From assembly GCA_002471195.1 (NCBI GenBank), contig DKPN01000002.1, forward strand, positions 58,397 to 122,396: 64,000 nt of DNA, given 5' to 3'. The translations under genes and the position numbers were made by a program. Source of the DNA: Bacteroides sp. UBA7333 (GTDB lineage: Bacteria; Bacteroidota; Bacteroidia; Bacteroidales; Bacteroidaceae). The notes beneath the pieces are model-generated. The model was not told the origin of the DNA and ran no database searches. It saw only the letters and a program-made list of their open reading frames with translations. The stretch's first letter is position 1. Each line of letters begins with the position of its first letter. Of the stretch, positions 8,674-18,683 are shown piece by piece.

Positions 8674-11600
8674 TTAAAAGTTTACTTTTGGTGGTGTAAC
8701 ATCCAATTTCACCGATTTGGCTTCTTCGTGTAACACCTCTTTGATTCGTTGACGCACCGACACACCTGCACTATCAACAGGGCTCTGGCGTACCGACTTT
8801 TTCATATCCTTATATTTGGCTTTGGTGATTCTAAATTTAAAATCTTCCATATTGCCTTTAATATCGACACCTACATTAAATGGAATGGGCGATTTGAGGA
8901 GTGACACATGATAATCGTAGGTCATATCAATGTTGTGTTTACCACCTACAGCAGCCAAATAGCGGTCCATTCCTATCAAGAACGGATATATCTCGATCTG
9001 TCCATTACGTACAATTAAATCGACTGCCACACTATCGATAACATTGCGTTCTTTGTTTTTGAAGCGTAGCATCTTTGATATCTCAGAGAATGTTTCGCCA
9101 TCCATCAAAACCAAACGATTGCCTTTAAGACGGGCAGCAGCTTGCACAGAAGCAATATCGACCGACATCGTTGTATCGAGCTTGGCTTCGGCAGCTATTT
9201 GAAAATTCACTGTTCCATCGAGCGAGCGAAGCATTGGAACCAACGAGTCGAGGGCAGGAATAAACTCTACCAACTTACCCACTTGAATGTCTTCCATACG
9301 GATATCGAATCCTGTATAAGCCGAAGTAGAATCTTTGGTGGTATATACAAGAGTTGTATTCATATCGGCTGCCATGGTATGCAAATTCAGATCGGCCACT
9401 TCGATACTTTGGTTACGAATAAGCATTTCGCCCTTAATATTTTCGAGTTCGATCTTACCAAACAACACCTTTTTAAGATCAACGTCGAGGGTAAAATCAA
9501 TACCATCGGGCACTATAAATAATGACGGTTGGGTAGTGTTGTCGGATGCAACTGTCGGTGTCGGCTGGTTTAGCATGTCGGCACTGTTTTCAACCGTTGA
9601 TTCTTGGTTGATTTCGAGCGCTTTCATAATCTCGTTGCAGTTGATAAAACTAGAATAGATATTCATTTTACCATATAGCATAGCACGATCGAAAAATACA
9701 TTTTTCAGATTTGAGATACTACCTGTAACCGACATATCGGAACTTCCGATTTTCACTTTGGCTTGGTTTAAGCGAATAGCATCGTCGACCAATGAAAGTT
9801 TTGAGGCAGGCATACTAATGAGTAGCGGAAAGGCCGGTGTAAACATCTTTAAATTTCCAAAACCAATGCTTCCCTCTGTTATCCAATGTTTGGCATTGGA
9901 TTCCGATTGTTGACTATTCACCTCGAAACCTGCAATTTGCAATGCTACAACATTGTTTCCTGATGCTGCATATACTGAGTCGAATTTCAAGGTAGAACGA
10001 ATATAAGGAAGTTTATTGTTGCGTTTAGAAGGTTCGATAGCAAAGGTTGTTTGCGCCTTCTCAACATTCAATTTTACGGTATCGCTGAGTGTAAGGTTCA
10101 TTTTAGAAAATCCAAACTTAGCCTCCATCGAAGCAATCGAAGTAGTATCTTTTAAAGGAGATGTTTTAACTTGCAAAGTAGCATTATTCATCAAAGCTTG
10201 CAAACCGCCTCTTGTTTGAACATGCAATCCGTCGAAACCGATAATAGCGTTTAACAATGAGGTACCTTGTGCCAAAGTAGTATCGACATGGTTGGCTCCA
10301 AATGCTAAACCTGCTGTTGCAACCCTCAAATCGAAAGTATCTTTAGGGCTAATAATGGCTACATCAGATAGTTTTAATAATCCGTCAACGCCTAGTTTCC
10401 CCCAGTTTTGCTGTTTAATGTCAGATAGTAATACATTTGCTCGTAGTTTACTGTCAACTTTGCCCTTCAACTCAACACCCTCTTCGAGTGGAAACGTTTT
10501 AGCCAAATTGTCGAAGTCGATATTGGCATCTACTTTCATATTGATACGAGGATTTCCGATGGGGTTAACTACTTCGCCATTGCAAATTAAAGTAGAGGAT
10601 GCTCCTTCGAAACGAAAATTATGAAGTTGAACATAAGAGTTCTCTTGCTCTTCGAAATTAATATGAGTTTGAAGATCAAGATCTAAACGATCGATACCGT
10701 AAGCCATACCCTTATATTGCGCCGAAGCATTGTCTATTTTTGCTATAGCATCGAATACGGGCAAACGATTAGATCCGTATATACCTTTCAATGTACCATT
10801 TACCTCAACAGCTCCATTAGCTTTCATATCAACAGCTTCGTTCACAATAGAGGTAGGTATTAAATCGAGTACGGTTTTCAACTCTGGCACTTGTAGTCCA
10901 AAGGCGAAATCTACATCCAAATTGTTCGACGCGGTATCTTTTCGTAGTGTGCCGTTAGCCGACATTTTGATTCCGTTTACATCGAGTGAAGTGTCGTCGA
11001 GTTGATACAACAACTCTTTTCTGTCGATCATCAGACGAGTATCGAAACCAAAGCCTAACTTATTGACCAACAATTTACCTTGTTGCCACAGTAGAATATT
11101 CTTGGCATCCAGGTGAAGCTTAACTTGATTCTTTACATCAGATAGTGATCCGGATAGTTTAAAGTTGAAATTACGAAGGTCGGCAAATAACTCTGTTGAA
11201 CGATCGTCGAAGGTTACATTAGCTTGACGAATCTCGATGTTTCCTATCTCAATAGAGCTATCAAAGCCAGCGCTATCGGTTACTACAGTATCGGCTGCTG
11301 CTTGTTGGTTTAATGCAACAATATCCCAATTGGCAATACCGTTTTTGTTTTTGTAGGCGTAAATAGTCGCCTCATCAATGAGTACTGTATGAATATTTAC
11401 TTGATTGGATACTAGAAGCGCCAAAGGATTGGCGGTAACCAAACATGTTTTAAACTGTAATAGTGAATCTTGGTAGGTTTCGGATAAAGAATCGTTGGCA
11501 GTGTGCGATATCACTGATCCATTTTTTAACCGTATACCGATACGAGGGAATGTACTGAATACGGTAATATCTACCTCATCACACAAAACTTGAGCATCTA

Positions 11601-11742
11601 AATGTTTATTGGCTTGCTCTAAAACAATAGGAGTGAGCTTGGATGGTGTAAGAACAAAGTTTACCACAATAGCTGCCCCTATTAGTAAAATAGCGAATAA
11701 TGAAGCAATGACTACAAGTGTATATTTAAACCCTTTTTTCAT
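8674..11742 (-). CDS. AsmA-like family protein (envelope lipid-transport type)
   Basis: This 1022-residue protein has a single N-terminal membrane anchor (residues ~8-30), then a long beta-rich region with repeated short strands. The C-terminal AsmA-like domain contains the typical LDGTVNFQIAAEAKLD and LRFKNKERNVIDSVAVDL segments. AsmA/TamB-type proteins form long grooved bridges that move phospholipids between inner and outer membranes. The function here is inferred from architecture, not proven. It is transcribed alone, from a probable -7 box at 11795-11802. Confidence 0.82.
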   Translation of the reverse strand: MKKGFKYTLVVIASLFAILLIGAAIVVNFVLTPSKLTPIVLEQANKHLDAQVLCDEVDITVFSTFPRIGIRLKNGSVISHTANDSLSETYQDSLLQFKTCLVTANPLALLVSNQVNIHTVLIDEATIYAYKNKNGIANWDIVALNQQAAADTVVTDSAGFDSSIEIGNIEIRQANVTFDDRSTELFADLRNFNFKLSGSLSDVKNQVKLHLDAKNILLWQQGKLLVNKLGFGFDTRLMIDRKELLYQLDDTSLDVNGIKMSANGTLRKDTASNNLDVDFAFGLQVPELKTVLDLIPTSIVNEAVDMKANGAVEVNGTLKGIYGSNRLPVFDAIAKIDNASAQYKGMAYGIDRLDLDLQTHINFEEQENSYVQLHNFRFEGASSTLICNGEVVNPIGNPRINMKVDANIDFDNLAKTFPLEEGVELKGKVDSKLRANVLLSDIKQQNWGKLGVDGLLKLSDVAIISPKDTFDLRVATAGLAFGANHVDTTLAQGTSLLNAIIGFDGLHVQTRGGLQALMNNATLQVKTSPLKDTTSIASMEAKFGFSKMNLTLSDTVKLNVEKAQTTFAIEPSKRNNKLPYIRSTLKFDSVYAASGNNVVALQIAGFEVNSQQSESNAKHWITEGSIGFGNLKMFTPAFPLLISMPASKLSLVDDAIRLNQAKVKIGSSDMSVTGSISNLKNVFFDRAMLYGKMNIYSSFINCNEIMKALEINQESTVENSADMLNQPTPTVASDNTTQPSLFIVPDGIDFTLDVDLKKVLFGKIELENIKGEMLIRNQSIEVADLNLHTMAADMNTTLVYTTKDSTSAYTGFDIRMEDIQVGKLVEFIPALDSLVPMLRSLDGTVNFQIAAEAKLDTTMSVDIASVQAAARLKGNRLVLMDGETFSEISKMLRFKNKERNVIDSVAVDLIVRNGQIEIYPFLIGMDRYLAAVGGKHNIDMTYDYHVSLLKSPIPFNVGVDIKGNMEDFKFRITKAKYKDMKKSVRQSPVDSAGVSVRQRIKEVLHEEAKSVKLDVTPPKVNF

Positions 11743-11794
11743 ATTGAATTGCTTTATATTTGGTTTATATTATTTGCGAATAGCAAATGAGATA

Positions 11795-11802
11795 CAAAAT
11801 TA
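11795..11802 (-). promoter_or_regulatory. -7 box for the AsmA-like gene
   Basis: TAATTTTG on the minus strand, 52 bases before the start codon, matches TAnnTTTG. Confidence 0.45.
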
Positions 11803-11882
11803 AGAATTGATTTCTATAATCTTTTGTATCGCACTCTGATTTTAAAAGTGAATGAGATTGTATGAGATTTCTTAACTTTTAT

Positions 11883-13112
11883 TTAATTAGAAAGTTGAGT
11901 ATTTCGTATTTTAATCATCATCTGTCGATGACATACAACAAAAAATATAGCCGAAACAAACTGCATTGTGAAGGAGAAGATCATTAACCATTGAGTGGAA
12001 ACATCATATAAGATTCCGCAAATCCAACTACCTGCAAATAGAGATATTCCCCAAAACACATTAATAACACCAAAGCCTTTGGAACGATTTTCTTTCACTA
12101 CCAATAGAGTGATTGTTGATTTCAATATGGTTTCCATAGCTCCCACACCGATACCCCAAATTAAGATGCCTATGACCAATAAAGCTACTTTGTCTTCTCC
12201 AAATACAAAAAATGCATAGGAACATGATATGAATGTAGAAAGAGCCAATGACAGTAATTTTACCTTATCAAATAGATGCCCAAAGTAGAGTGAAGCAAAG
12301 GATGAAACAAGCATAGCTCCTGAAAAAAACAATGGCAAATATTGTGTTTTTATAGATGAAATCTGCGACAAATGCATCGTAATTAATGGAAAATCGAGCA
12401 TGCCCAAACCAAAAAAGAAGATACCTACTGCAAATAATATATATATCTTATTTGAGTGTAGCACCGGTTGATTGGCCGGATTTATGGATTCAAATGTTTC
12501 GGGATGTGAGAATTTTCGTTTAGCGAAAATAATGAATAATAAACCTATGATGGCTGGGATACCTAAAAAGACAAAACACAGTTGATAACGATGTAACAAA
12601 GGTGTATCGCTTTTTAAAAGCAGTATCACAAACAGCATTAAAGGACCCAAACAGGCACCTAACTTATTAAAAAATCCTTGAATGGAAAAGGCTTTACCCT
12701 GACCTACCTGTGATGATGCGAACGATATTAATGTATTTCGTGATGGTTGCCAAAAAGCTTTTCCAATACGCTCGATAACAATTAAAAAACATGCAATGAT
12801 CCATCCATGTTGTGAAGTTAGCGCCAAAGCTGGTATAGTAATGGCACAAAACAGATATCCCACAAATGTCATGGTCCAATAATTATGCCGCTTATCGGCT
12901 ATGTAGCCAGTTAGTAGACTAAAGGCATGTGCTGTAAATTGTGCTAAGCCACTGATAAAACCAATGGCTGCTGCAGATGCACCAATATAACTCAAATAGG
13001 CTCCATATATACCTTTTGCTCCTGCATGCGTCATATCGCAAAACAGACTTGAAAGCCCAATAAATATGATAAATATTAAAGCTTTCTGTTTTAATTTATT
13101 GTTATTTTCCAC
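11883..13112 (-). CDS. MFS transporter
   Basis: This 409-residue protein has about twelve hydrophobic segments and the MFS loop 2-3 pattern GYIADKRHNYW near residue 68. A second similar loop, GHLFDKVK, marks the internal repeat of the two six-helix halves. The substrate is unknown; it lacks features that would assign it to a characterised drug or sugar clade. It is flanked by long spacers and has no obvious operon partner. Confidence 0.8.
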   Translation of the reverse strand: MENNNKLKQKALIFIIFIGLSSLFCDMTHAGAKGIYGAYLSYIGASAAAIGFISGLAQFTAHAFSLLTGYIADKRHNYWTMTFVGYLFCAITIPALALTSQHGWIIACFLIVIERIGKAFWQPSRNTLISFASSQVGQGKAFSIQGFFNKLGACLGPLMLFVILLLKSDTPLLHRYQLCFVFLGIPAIIGLLFIIFAKRKFSHPETFESINPANQPVLHSNKIYILFAVGIFFFGLGMLDFPLITMHLSQISSIKTQYLPLFFSGAMLVSSFASLYFGHLFDKVKLLSLALSTFISCSYAFFVFGEDKVALLVIGILIWGIGVGAMETILKSTITLLVVKENRSKGFGVINVFWGISLFAGSWICGILYDVSTQWLMIFSFTMQFVSAIFFVVCHRQMMIKIRNTQLSN

Positions 13113-13231
13113 AACCGATTGATTGTTTTGAAATAAGACAAAACAGACGTCATTTTGTTTAAAATTTCAATGACATTAATATCTATTTATCATCATCTAC
13201 TCTATGCCATACATTCATCTCAACATAAAAA

Positions 13232-13266
13232 ATTGTCCATAGAAACATATTGTTTCTATGGACAAT
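13232..13266 (-). terminator. Terminator of the PepSY-like lipoprotein gene
   Basis: A perfect 16-bp stem (13232-13247 and 13251-13266) with a 3-base loop is followed on the minus strand by a run of T. Confidence 0.85.
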
Positions 13267-13291
13267 CTAGGTTTAGGTCAAAGTTTTTGCA

Positions 13292-14260
13292 TTATTTTAC
13301 CGTAATAATCCCATCGACATCTTTAGTGATAGATATTTCGATCTCGTTGTTTGAGTTTCTCAACTCAATTTCATATTCTTCATCGCCATTATCAGCTACT
13401 TCCATTTCAATTTCGCATACATCTTCAATAGTATACATTTCTAATGCATTAATAGCTTCAATAGCCGCTTCTTTTACATCAGTTGGAAGGAAGTCTAAAT
13501 TAGGATAGTTATATTCCAATTCAACAACTGTGATATTACCATCTTTTTCAGTCAGTTCAACTTCGATAATAATGTTGTTGTGGCATAGGTCTAACTCATG
13601 TTCCAACTCACCATCTTCCATTTCACCTTCATAGTCTAATATTTCACAACCTGGGAACATATCGTTTGCCCATTTCATAATGTTCGAAGGGATTTCAAGC
13701 GGTGTTTCATCATCGGCCTCTGTAACTTCATACTCTTTCAAAAGAATACCTTGTGCATCGTAGATTAATACAACCTCAATCTCTTCAGAAGAAACTGTTT
13801 CCATCTCAATACGATATGAGGTTGCACCATCTTTTTCTAACAAATAGATGTCATCTACGTCCCATATAAGCGGATCACTATAACGGGTATTAATTAAAGA
13901 ATTGTCTGAAATTCCACTCAATGGGCGACAAATAGCTTTTCCGAAAGCCTCTTTTACAGAAGCAGGAAGACTTGCAAAAGAAATTTCTTCTTTTACTAAA
14001 CGCATCGCATTGTTATCACCAAACCATACATTTACAGTATCAATTTTGGCTGCTGCTCTGGTTTTTTCAATAGTAAATGTCGCGATATCATACTTATTAT
14101 CTAGACTTTTAGCCCAAGTTAAATTCTGTGCATTTGGATATTTACTAAGTAAAATTTGTTGTTTGTGGTCAAAACTTTCTCCATCATGATCGTTATTACA
14201 TCCTATTAATAGACCAAACATCATAAGCATTAAAAGCCCTGGTAAAATTTTGTTTCTCAT
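13292..14260 (-). CDS. Lipoprotein with repeated PepSY-like domains
   Basis: This 322-residue predicted lipoprotein has a signal peptide ending in the lipobox LLIGC (Cys21). The mature part is acidic and contains about three PepSY-like repeats of the putative beta-lactamase-inhibitor-like type (segments beginning AAFG/ASVKEAF, PSNIMKWANDMFPG and PTDVKEAAIEAIN). These periplasmic or surface domains are common in Bacteroidetes and are often encoded beside a two-component system, as here, where the response regulator is divergent. A role as sensor accessory or regulon target is inferred. A -7 box lies at 14297-14304. Confidence 0.78.
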   Translation of the reverse strand: MRNKILPGLLMLMMFGLLIGCNNDHDGESFDHKQQILLSKYPNAQNLTWAKSLDNKYDIATFTIEKTRAAAKIDTVNVWFGDNNAMRLVKEEISFASLPASVKEAFGKAICRPLSGISDNSLINTRYSDPLIWDVDDIYLLEKDGATSYRIEMETVSSEEIEVVLIYDAQGILLKEYEVTEADDETPLEIPSNIMKWANDMFPGCEILDYEGEMEDGELEHELDLCHNNIIIEVELTEKDGNITVVELEYNYPNLDFLPTDVKEAAIEAINALEMYTIEDVCEIEMEVADNGDEEYEIELRNSNNEIEISITKDVDGIITVK

Positions 14261-14296
14261 AAAAATAATAATTTGTTAAACATAATTAAGTTGCTG

Positions 14297-14304
14297 CAAA
14301 GGTA
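14297..14304 (-). promoter_or_regulatory. -7 box for the PepSY-like lipoprotein gene
   Basis: TACCTTTG on the minus strand, 36 bases upstream of the start, matches TAnnTTTG. It lies about 80 bases from the divergent regulator promoter, so one bound regulator could control both. Confidence 0.5.
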
Positions 14305-14385
14305 GATTGCAATTCTAAAGAAATTCTGAAGAATGTTTTAGGGCTAATTAATGCTTGTATTTTTAGACACTTATATTATAATTAT

Positions 14386-14393
14386 TACTTTTG
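14386..14393 (+). promoter_or_regulatory. -7 box for the two-component operon
   Basis: TACTTTTG matches TAnnTTTG and lies 18 bases before the ATG at 14412. It covers the upstream TTG at 14391, ruling that codon out as the start. Confidence 0.5.
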
Positions 14394-14411
14394 TTCAAAA
14401 ACTATCATGAT

Positions 14412-15095
14412 ATGAAGATTCTGATTGTTGAAGATGAAATAGAATTGGCCACATCTATTTCTAATTACCTAAACTGCGAAAAGTATATCTGCGAAGTGGC
14501 TTATGATTATAATAGTGCTGTCGATAAAATAGAGAGTTATAATTACGAATGTATTATACTTGATTTAAACTTGCCCGATGGTAGTGGATTCGATATTATC
14601 AAACTCCTTAAAATGAAGCAATCCAATAGTGGTATCATTATCATATCTGCACGAAATGCATTAAACGACAAGATTGAAGGGCTTGATCTTGGTGCCGACG
14701 ACTATCTGTCAAAGCCCTTTAGCCTATCTGAGCTTAATGCTCGATTGAGATCGGTGATACGTCGCCGTAATTTTGAAGGGCAAATTGAATATAAATACAA
14801 TGAAATAAAGATTCAACCCGACATTCGTAAAGCTTTTGTAAACGATCGTCAATTAGAGTTGACACGTAAAGAATATGATCTATTAATTTATTTAATAACA
14901 AATCAGCGTCGCGTACTGTCTAAAGAAACGATTATCGAACATTTATGGGGCGATTATATGGGGATTGAAGCAGATTCTTACGATGCTTTATATACTCATA
15001 TAGGCAATCTGCGAAAAAAACTTCAAGAAGCAGGCGCAAAAGATTATATTGAAACCGTATATGCTGTGGGGTATAAATTTAACTTAGATAAATAA
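14412..15095 (+). CDS. OmpR/PhoB-family response regulator
   Basis: The product is 227 residues from the ATG at 14412; an in-frame TTG at 14391 lies within the -7 box. The receiver domain (1-~118) has the acidic pair ED at 8-9, the phosphoacceptor Asp51 in LDLNLPDG and the conserved lysine in LSKPFS. A winged-helix DNA-binding domain follows, with LTRKEYDLL and the recognition-helix region YDALYTHIGNLRKKL. It overlaps the histidine kinase gene by one base and is therefore co-expressed with it. The divergent PepSY-like lipoprotein is a likely target. Confidence 0.92.
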   Translation: MKILIVEDEIELATSISNYLNCEKYICEVAYDYNSAVDKIESYNYECIILDLNLPDGSGFDIIKLLKMKQSNSGIIIISARNALNDKIEGLDLGADDYLSKPFSLSELNARLRSVIRRRNFEGQIEYKYNEIKIQPDIRKAFVNDRQLELTRKEYDLLIYLITNQRRVLSKETIIEHLWGDYMGIEADSYDALYTHIGNLRKKLQEAGAKDYIETVYAVGYKFNLDK

Positions 15096-16378
15096 TGAAA
15101 CTGGTTAGAATATACAAACGCCATACCCTGTTCACCTTAGCATTGTTCATCTTGTTGGGGGGTATTTTATTTTACAATATCATCATCTATTTTGTACATC
15201 AATCTGACAAACATACCTTATTAGAGTTTAAACGGAATTTAGAATTATATATTGATCAGAAAGGGAAATTGCCCGGTAACAATCTTCTGAATAAAGGGAG
15301 AATAACCCATAGCATCGTAGAAGATGAGGTGTACATCGAACCCATATTCTCGGATACGATAGTGTATAGTGATTATAAAAAAGAGGAGGTGATGTATCGA
15401 ATTTTAAAATACACACATAAGGTACCTCAAGGCAATGCTCTAATCACTCTTTGGCAATCATCAATGGACTCGCAAGATTTAGCATCGGGCATAATACTCT
15501 CTTTTTTAGCCTTTTTCTTTTTGTACACATTATTTTCATTATGGTGGAATAGATGGTTTATGAAAAGGTTGTGGAGCCCCTTTTATTATATCGTTAGACA
15601 GTTGAGAAGTGTAGATCTTTCGAAAAAGCACATGATAAAACTTGAGAAATGTAATATCGATGAGTTTAATGCGCTAACCAATGTAATTAATATGATGTTA
15701 AAGCGAATTGACGATGACTATACAACGCTGCGAGGATTGACCGAAACAACATCACATGAGCTACAAACTCCACTTTCGATTATAAAAGCAAAGATTGAGT
15801 TAATACAGCAAAACGAAAGTTATACTCCAAAACAACACGAAGAGATCAAAACATTAGAAATGTCAGTCGATCGTTTAATCCGTTTAAATAGATTTTTACT
15901 AACCATTGCACGTATCAACAACAATCAATTTCCTGCCTATAACTCGATATCAGTCAATAAATATATTGATGAATTTATTGATTCCTTCGATGATATCATC
16001 GAGTTAAAACAGATCACTATCCACAAACATTATTCGAGTGATTTTATAATTAACATACATCCTCAATTGGCCGAGATACTGATATCCAATCTTCTATCAA
16101 ATGCCATTCGATATAATATCAAAAAAGGAATGATCGATATTTATGTTAATAAAGATACAATTAAAATTGTAAATACCTATGGCAATATAATACCTCCTGG
16201 CAATCTGTTTGCTCGATTCAACCGATCAATTCAAGATAAAGATTCTACTGGTTTGGGCTTATCAATTGTAGAGAGCATTTGTAGAAAAAACAATTTAAAA
16301 TCAGAATTAAATATCTCCGAAAAGTTATTCGCCATTACTATAAGCAAAACCGACGAATATAAGCTCTATATGCATTAA
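15095..16378 (+). CDS. Sensor histidine kinase
   Basis: This 427-residue membrane kinase is the partner of the preceding regulator. A first membrane helix at ~12-34 and a second at ~131-151 enclose a small periplasmic sensor of about 95 residues. His221 in the H box (SHELQTPLSII) is the phosphorylation site, followed by the N box LISNLLSNAIRYN and a G box TGLGLSIV. The periplasmic part has no recognisable sensor fold, so the signal is unknown. Its ATG overlaps the regulator stop codon. Confidence 0.92.
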   Translation: MKLVRIYKRHTLFTLALFILLGGILFYNIIIYFVHQSDKHTLLEFKRNLELYIDQKGKLPGNNLLNKGRITHSIVEDEVYIEPIFSDTIVYSDYKKEEVMYRILKYTHKVPQGNALITLWQSSMDSQDLASGIILSFLAFFFLYTLFSLWWNRWFMKRLWSPFYYIVRQLRSVDLSKKHMIKLEKCNIDEFNALTNVINMMLKRIDDDYTTLRGLTETTSHELQTPLSIIKAKIELIQQNESYTPKQHEEIKTLEMSVDRLIRLNRFLLTIARINNNQFPAYNSISVNKYIDEFIDSFDDIIELKQITIHKHYSSDFIINIHPQLAEILISNLLSNAIRYNIKKGMIDIYVNKDTIKIVNTYGNIIPPGNLFARFNRSIQDKDSTGLGLSIVESICRKNNLKSELNISEKLFAITISKTDEYKLYMH

Positions 16379-16521
16379 ATAATTGCAATAGCTTGTTAGA
16401 TGTTGAATCAGAAACATTCGACAATAACCGAATAGCTTACAAAGTCTTAAAAAACGAACCATTTACGTTAACATACCAATGAATAAAACCATATTATTTA
16501 TAGTCATAAAATATTAATCCG

Positions 16522-16529
16522 TATCTTTG
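16522..16529 (+). promoter_or_regulatory. -7 box for ychF-lgt
   Basis: TATCTTTG matches TAnnTTTG and lies 77 bases upstream of ychF. No clear -33 element was seen. Confidence 0.5.
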
Positions 16530-16606
16530 CCATCGAAATAGCATCTTATTGGTGACACCTATTTCATTAATTATTCGATTATTACAAAAGATTTAGATAT
16601 AGATTT

Positions 16607-17710
16607 ATGGCATTACAATGTGGTATTGTAGGACTTCCAAATGTTGGCAAGTCAACTCTTTTCAACTGCTTATCGAACGCAAAAGCGCAAGCAGCCAACT
16701 TTCCTTTCTGTACAATTGAACCTAATGTAGGTGTAATCACTGTTCCCGACGAACGTTTAAATAAATTGGCCGAATTGGTAAACCCTCAAAGAATTCTTCC
16801 TACAACAGTAGAGATTGTTGATATTGCAGGTTTGGTTAAAGGTGCCAGCAAAGGCGAAGGTCTTGGCAATAAGTTCTTGGCTAACATTCGCGAAACCGAT
16901 GCTATTTTACATGTATTGCGCTGTTTCGATGATGAAAACGTAACACATGTTGACGGTAGTGTTAATCCAGTTCGCGATAAAGAAATTATCGACTACGAGC
17001 TACAATTAAAAGACTTAGAAACTATCGAATCACGCATTCAAAAAGTTCAAAAACAAGCTAAAACCGGTGGTGATAAAGTTGCCAAGCAAACTTACGATGT
17101 TTTAATGCAATTCAAAGATGCTTTAGAACAAGGTAAGTCGGCTCGCACCGTTCAGTTCGAGACAAAGGACGATCAGAAAATAGCATACGAATTATTTTTA
17201 TTGACATCAAAGCCTGTAATGTATGTATGCAACGTAGATGAGAAGAGCGCTGTTAATGGCAATAAATACGTTGATATGGTTCGTGAAGCCGTAAAAGACG
17301 AAGATGCTGAGATTTTGGTGGTTGCCGGAAAAACAGAATCTGACATTGCAGAGTTAGAAACTTACGAAGATCGTCAAATGTTTTTAGAGGAGGTAGGATT
17401 GCAAGAGTCGGGAGTATCACGTTTGATTCGTTCTGCTTACCAACTTTTAAATCTACAAACCTACTTCACTGCCGGTGTACAAGAGGTACGTGCATGGACC
17501 TTCGAAAAAGGATGGAAAGCACCACAATGTGCAGGTGTTATACATACCGATTTCGAAAAAGGCTTTATCCGCGCAGAAGTTATTAAATACGATGACTTTA
17601 TTAATTATGGTTCAGAAGCTGCTGTAAAAGAAGCTGGTAAACTAAGCGTTGAAGGAAAAGAATATGTTGTAGAAGATGGTGATATTATGCACTTCCGTTT
17701 CAACGTATAA
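16607..17710 (+). CDS. ychF: Redox-regulated ATPase YchF (Obg family)
   Basis: This 367-residue P-loop protein has the G1 motif GLPNVGKST at residues 9-17, G3 DIAGLVKGAS, and a C-terminal TGS domain (AWTFEKGWKAPQCAG onward). YchF/OLA1 proteins hydrolyse ATP rather than GTP, bind ribosomes and influence stress responses. The length is normal. It is followed after 26 bases by lgt, and the two are probably co-transcribed. Confidence 0.95.
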   Translation: MALQCGIVGLPNVGKSTLFNCLSNAKAQAANFPFCTIEPNVGVITVPDERLNKLAELVNPQRILPTTVEIVDIAGLVKGASKGEGLGNKFLANIRETDAILHVLRCFDDENVTHVDGSVNPVRDKEIIDYELQLKDLETIESRIQKVQKQAKTGGDKVAKQTYDVLMQFKDALEQGKSARTVQFETKDDQKIAYELFLLTSKPVMYVCNVDEKSAVNGNKYVDMVREAVKDEDAEILVVAGKTESDIAELETYEDRQMFLEEVGLQESGVSRLIRSAYQLLNLQTYFTAGVQEVRAWTFEKGWKAPQCAGVIHTDFEKGFIRAEVIKYDDFINYGSEAAVKEAGKLSVEGKEYVVEDGDIMHFRFNV

Positions 17711-17736
17711 AATTTAATAAAAATAAAAGAACACAC

Positions 17737-18573
17737 ATGATCACCCCATTACTATCAATCAATTGGAACCCCAACCCAGAGATATTCAATATCTTTGGTG
17801 TATCGGTACGCTATTACGGCTTACTTTGGGCTTTAGGATTCGGTTTGGTTTACATGATTGTACACTACCTATTCCGTCAGAAACACATACCTGAAAAAAC
17901 ATTCGAACCCTTGTTCTTTTACTGTTTCTTTGGTATATTGATTGGAGCACGTCTGGGACATTGTCTATTTTATCAACCCGATTATTATCTCAATCACTTT
18001 TGGGAGATGATCTTACCATTTAAACAATTGCCTCAAGGCGGTTGGAAATTTACCGGATATGAGGGGTTAGCTAGTCATGGCGGTACTTTGGGATTGATTA
18101 TATCGCTATGGCTTTATTCTAGAAAGATGAAGGTGAATTATGTGGAGTTATTAGATATGATTGCCATTTCAACTCCTGTTATGGCATGTTGCATTCGTTT
18201 GGCAAATCTTATGAATTCAGAAATCATAGGTATCCCAACCAATGTACCATGGGCGTTTGTATTCGAAAGTGTTGATATGGTTCCTCGCCATCCGGCACAA
18301 TTATACGAGGCCATTGCCTACTTGCTTCTATTCTTTGTTATGTTCTTTATATATAAGAAATTCGATAAGAAGTTGCATCGCGGCTTTTATTTCGGACTCT
18401 GTTTGGCGGCTATCTTTACATTCCGCGTATTTGTAGAGTTCTGGAAAGAAAACCAAGTAGGATTTGAAGATGGAATGACCTTTAATATGGGACAATGGTT
18501 GAGTATACCATTCGTTATTATCGGTTTTTATTTCATGTTTTTTTACGATCGGAAAAAAGTATCTAAAAAATAA
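17737..18573 (+). CDS. lgt: Prolipoprotein diacylglyceryl transferase
   Basis: This 278-residue inner-membrane enzyme transfers diacylglycerol from phosphatidylglycerol to the lipobox cysteine of lipoproteins. It has about seven membrane helices, the GARLGHCLFYQPDYY signature, the essential-histidine segment GLASHGGTLG and the HPAQLYEA motif. It would process lipoproteins such as the PepSY-like protein in this window. It lies directly after ychF and before an intrinsic terminator. Confidence 0.95.
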   Translation: MITPLLSINWNPNPEIFNIFGVSVRYYGLLWALGFGLVYMIVHYLFRQKHIPEKTFEPLFFYCFFGILIGARLGHCLFYQPDYYLNHFWEMILPFKQLPQGGWKFTGYEGLASHGGTLGLIISLWLYSRKMKVNYVELLDMIAISTPVMACCIRLANLMNSEIIGIPTNVPWAFVFESVDMVPRHPAQLYEAIAYLLLFFVMFFIYKKFDKKLHRGFYFGLCLAAIFTFRVFVEFWKENQVGFEDGMTFNMGQWLSIPFVIIGFYFMFFYDRKKVSKK

Positions 18574-18585
18574 CATATCATATAG

Positions 18586-18613
18586 AGGGATTGCCTAGAG
18601 GTAATCCCTTTTT
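18586..18613 (+). terminator. Terminator of ychF-lgt
   Basis: A 10-bp stem with one G-U-type position (18586-18595 and 18600-18609) and a TAGA loop leads into a T run 13 bases after the lgt stop. Confidence 0.8.
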
Positions 18614-18620
18614 GTTAGTG

Positions 18621-18683
18621 ACAAGCATGCTATGCTAAATCCAAAATCGTATTTGATAAAGGATGAATGCACAGCATGCTTGT
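18621..18683. repeat. Palindromic element, possible 3-unit array
   Basis: Outer arms 18621-18635 and 18669-18683 match over 15 bases with one mismatch. Short inverted repeats are centred near 18630, 18651 and 18672, so spacing is about 21 bases. This resembles the tandem arrays elsewhere in the window, but the units are more degenerate. It may also act as a second terminator. Confidence 0.5.

Noticed and set aside
14391..14411. TTG start for the response regulator
   Set aside because: The TTG lies within the -7 box, and receiver-domain homology starts at the ATG at 14412.
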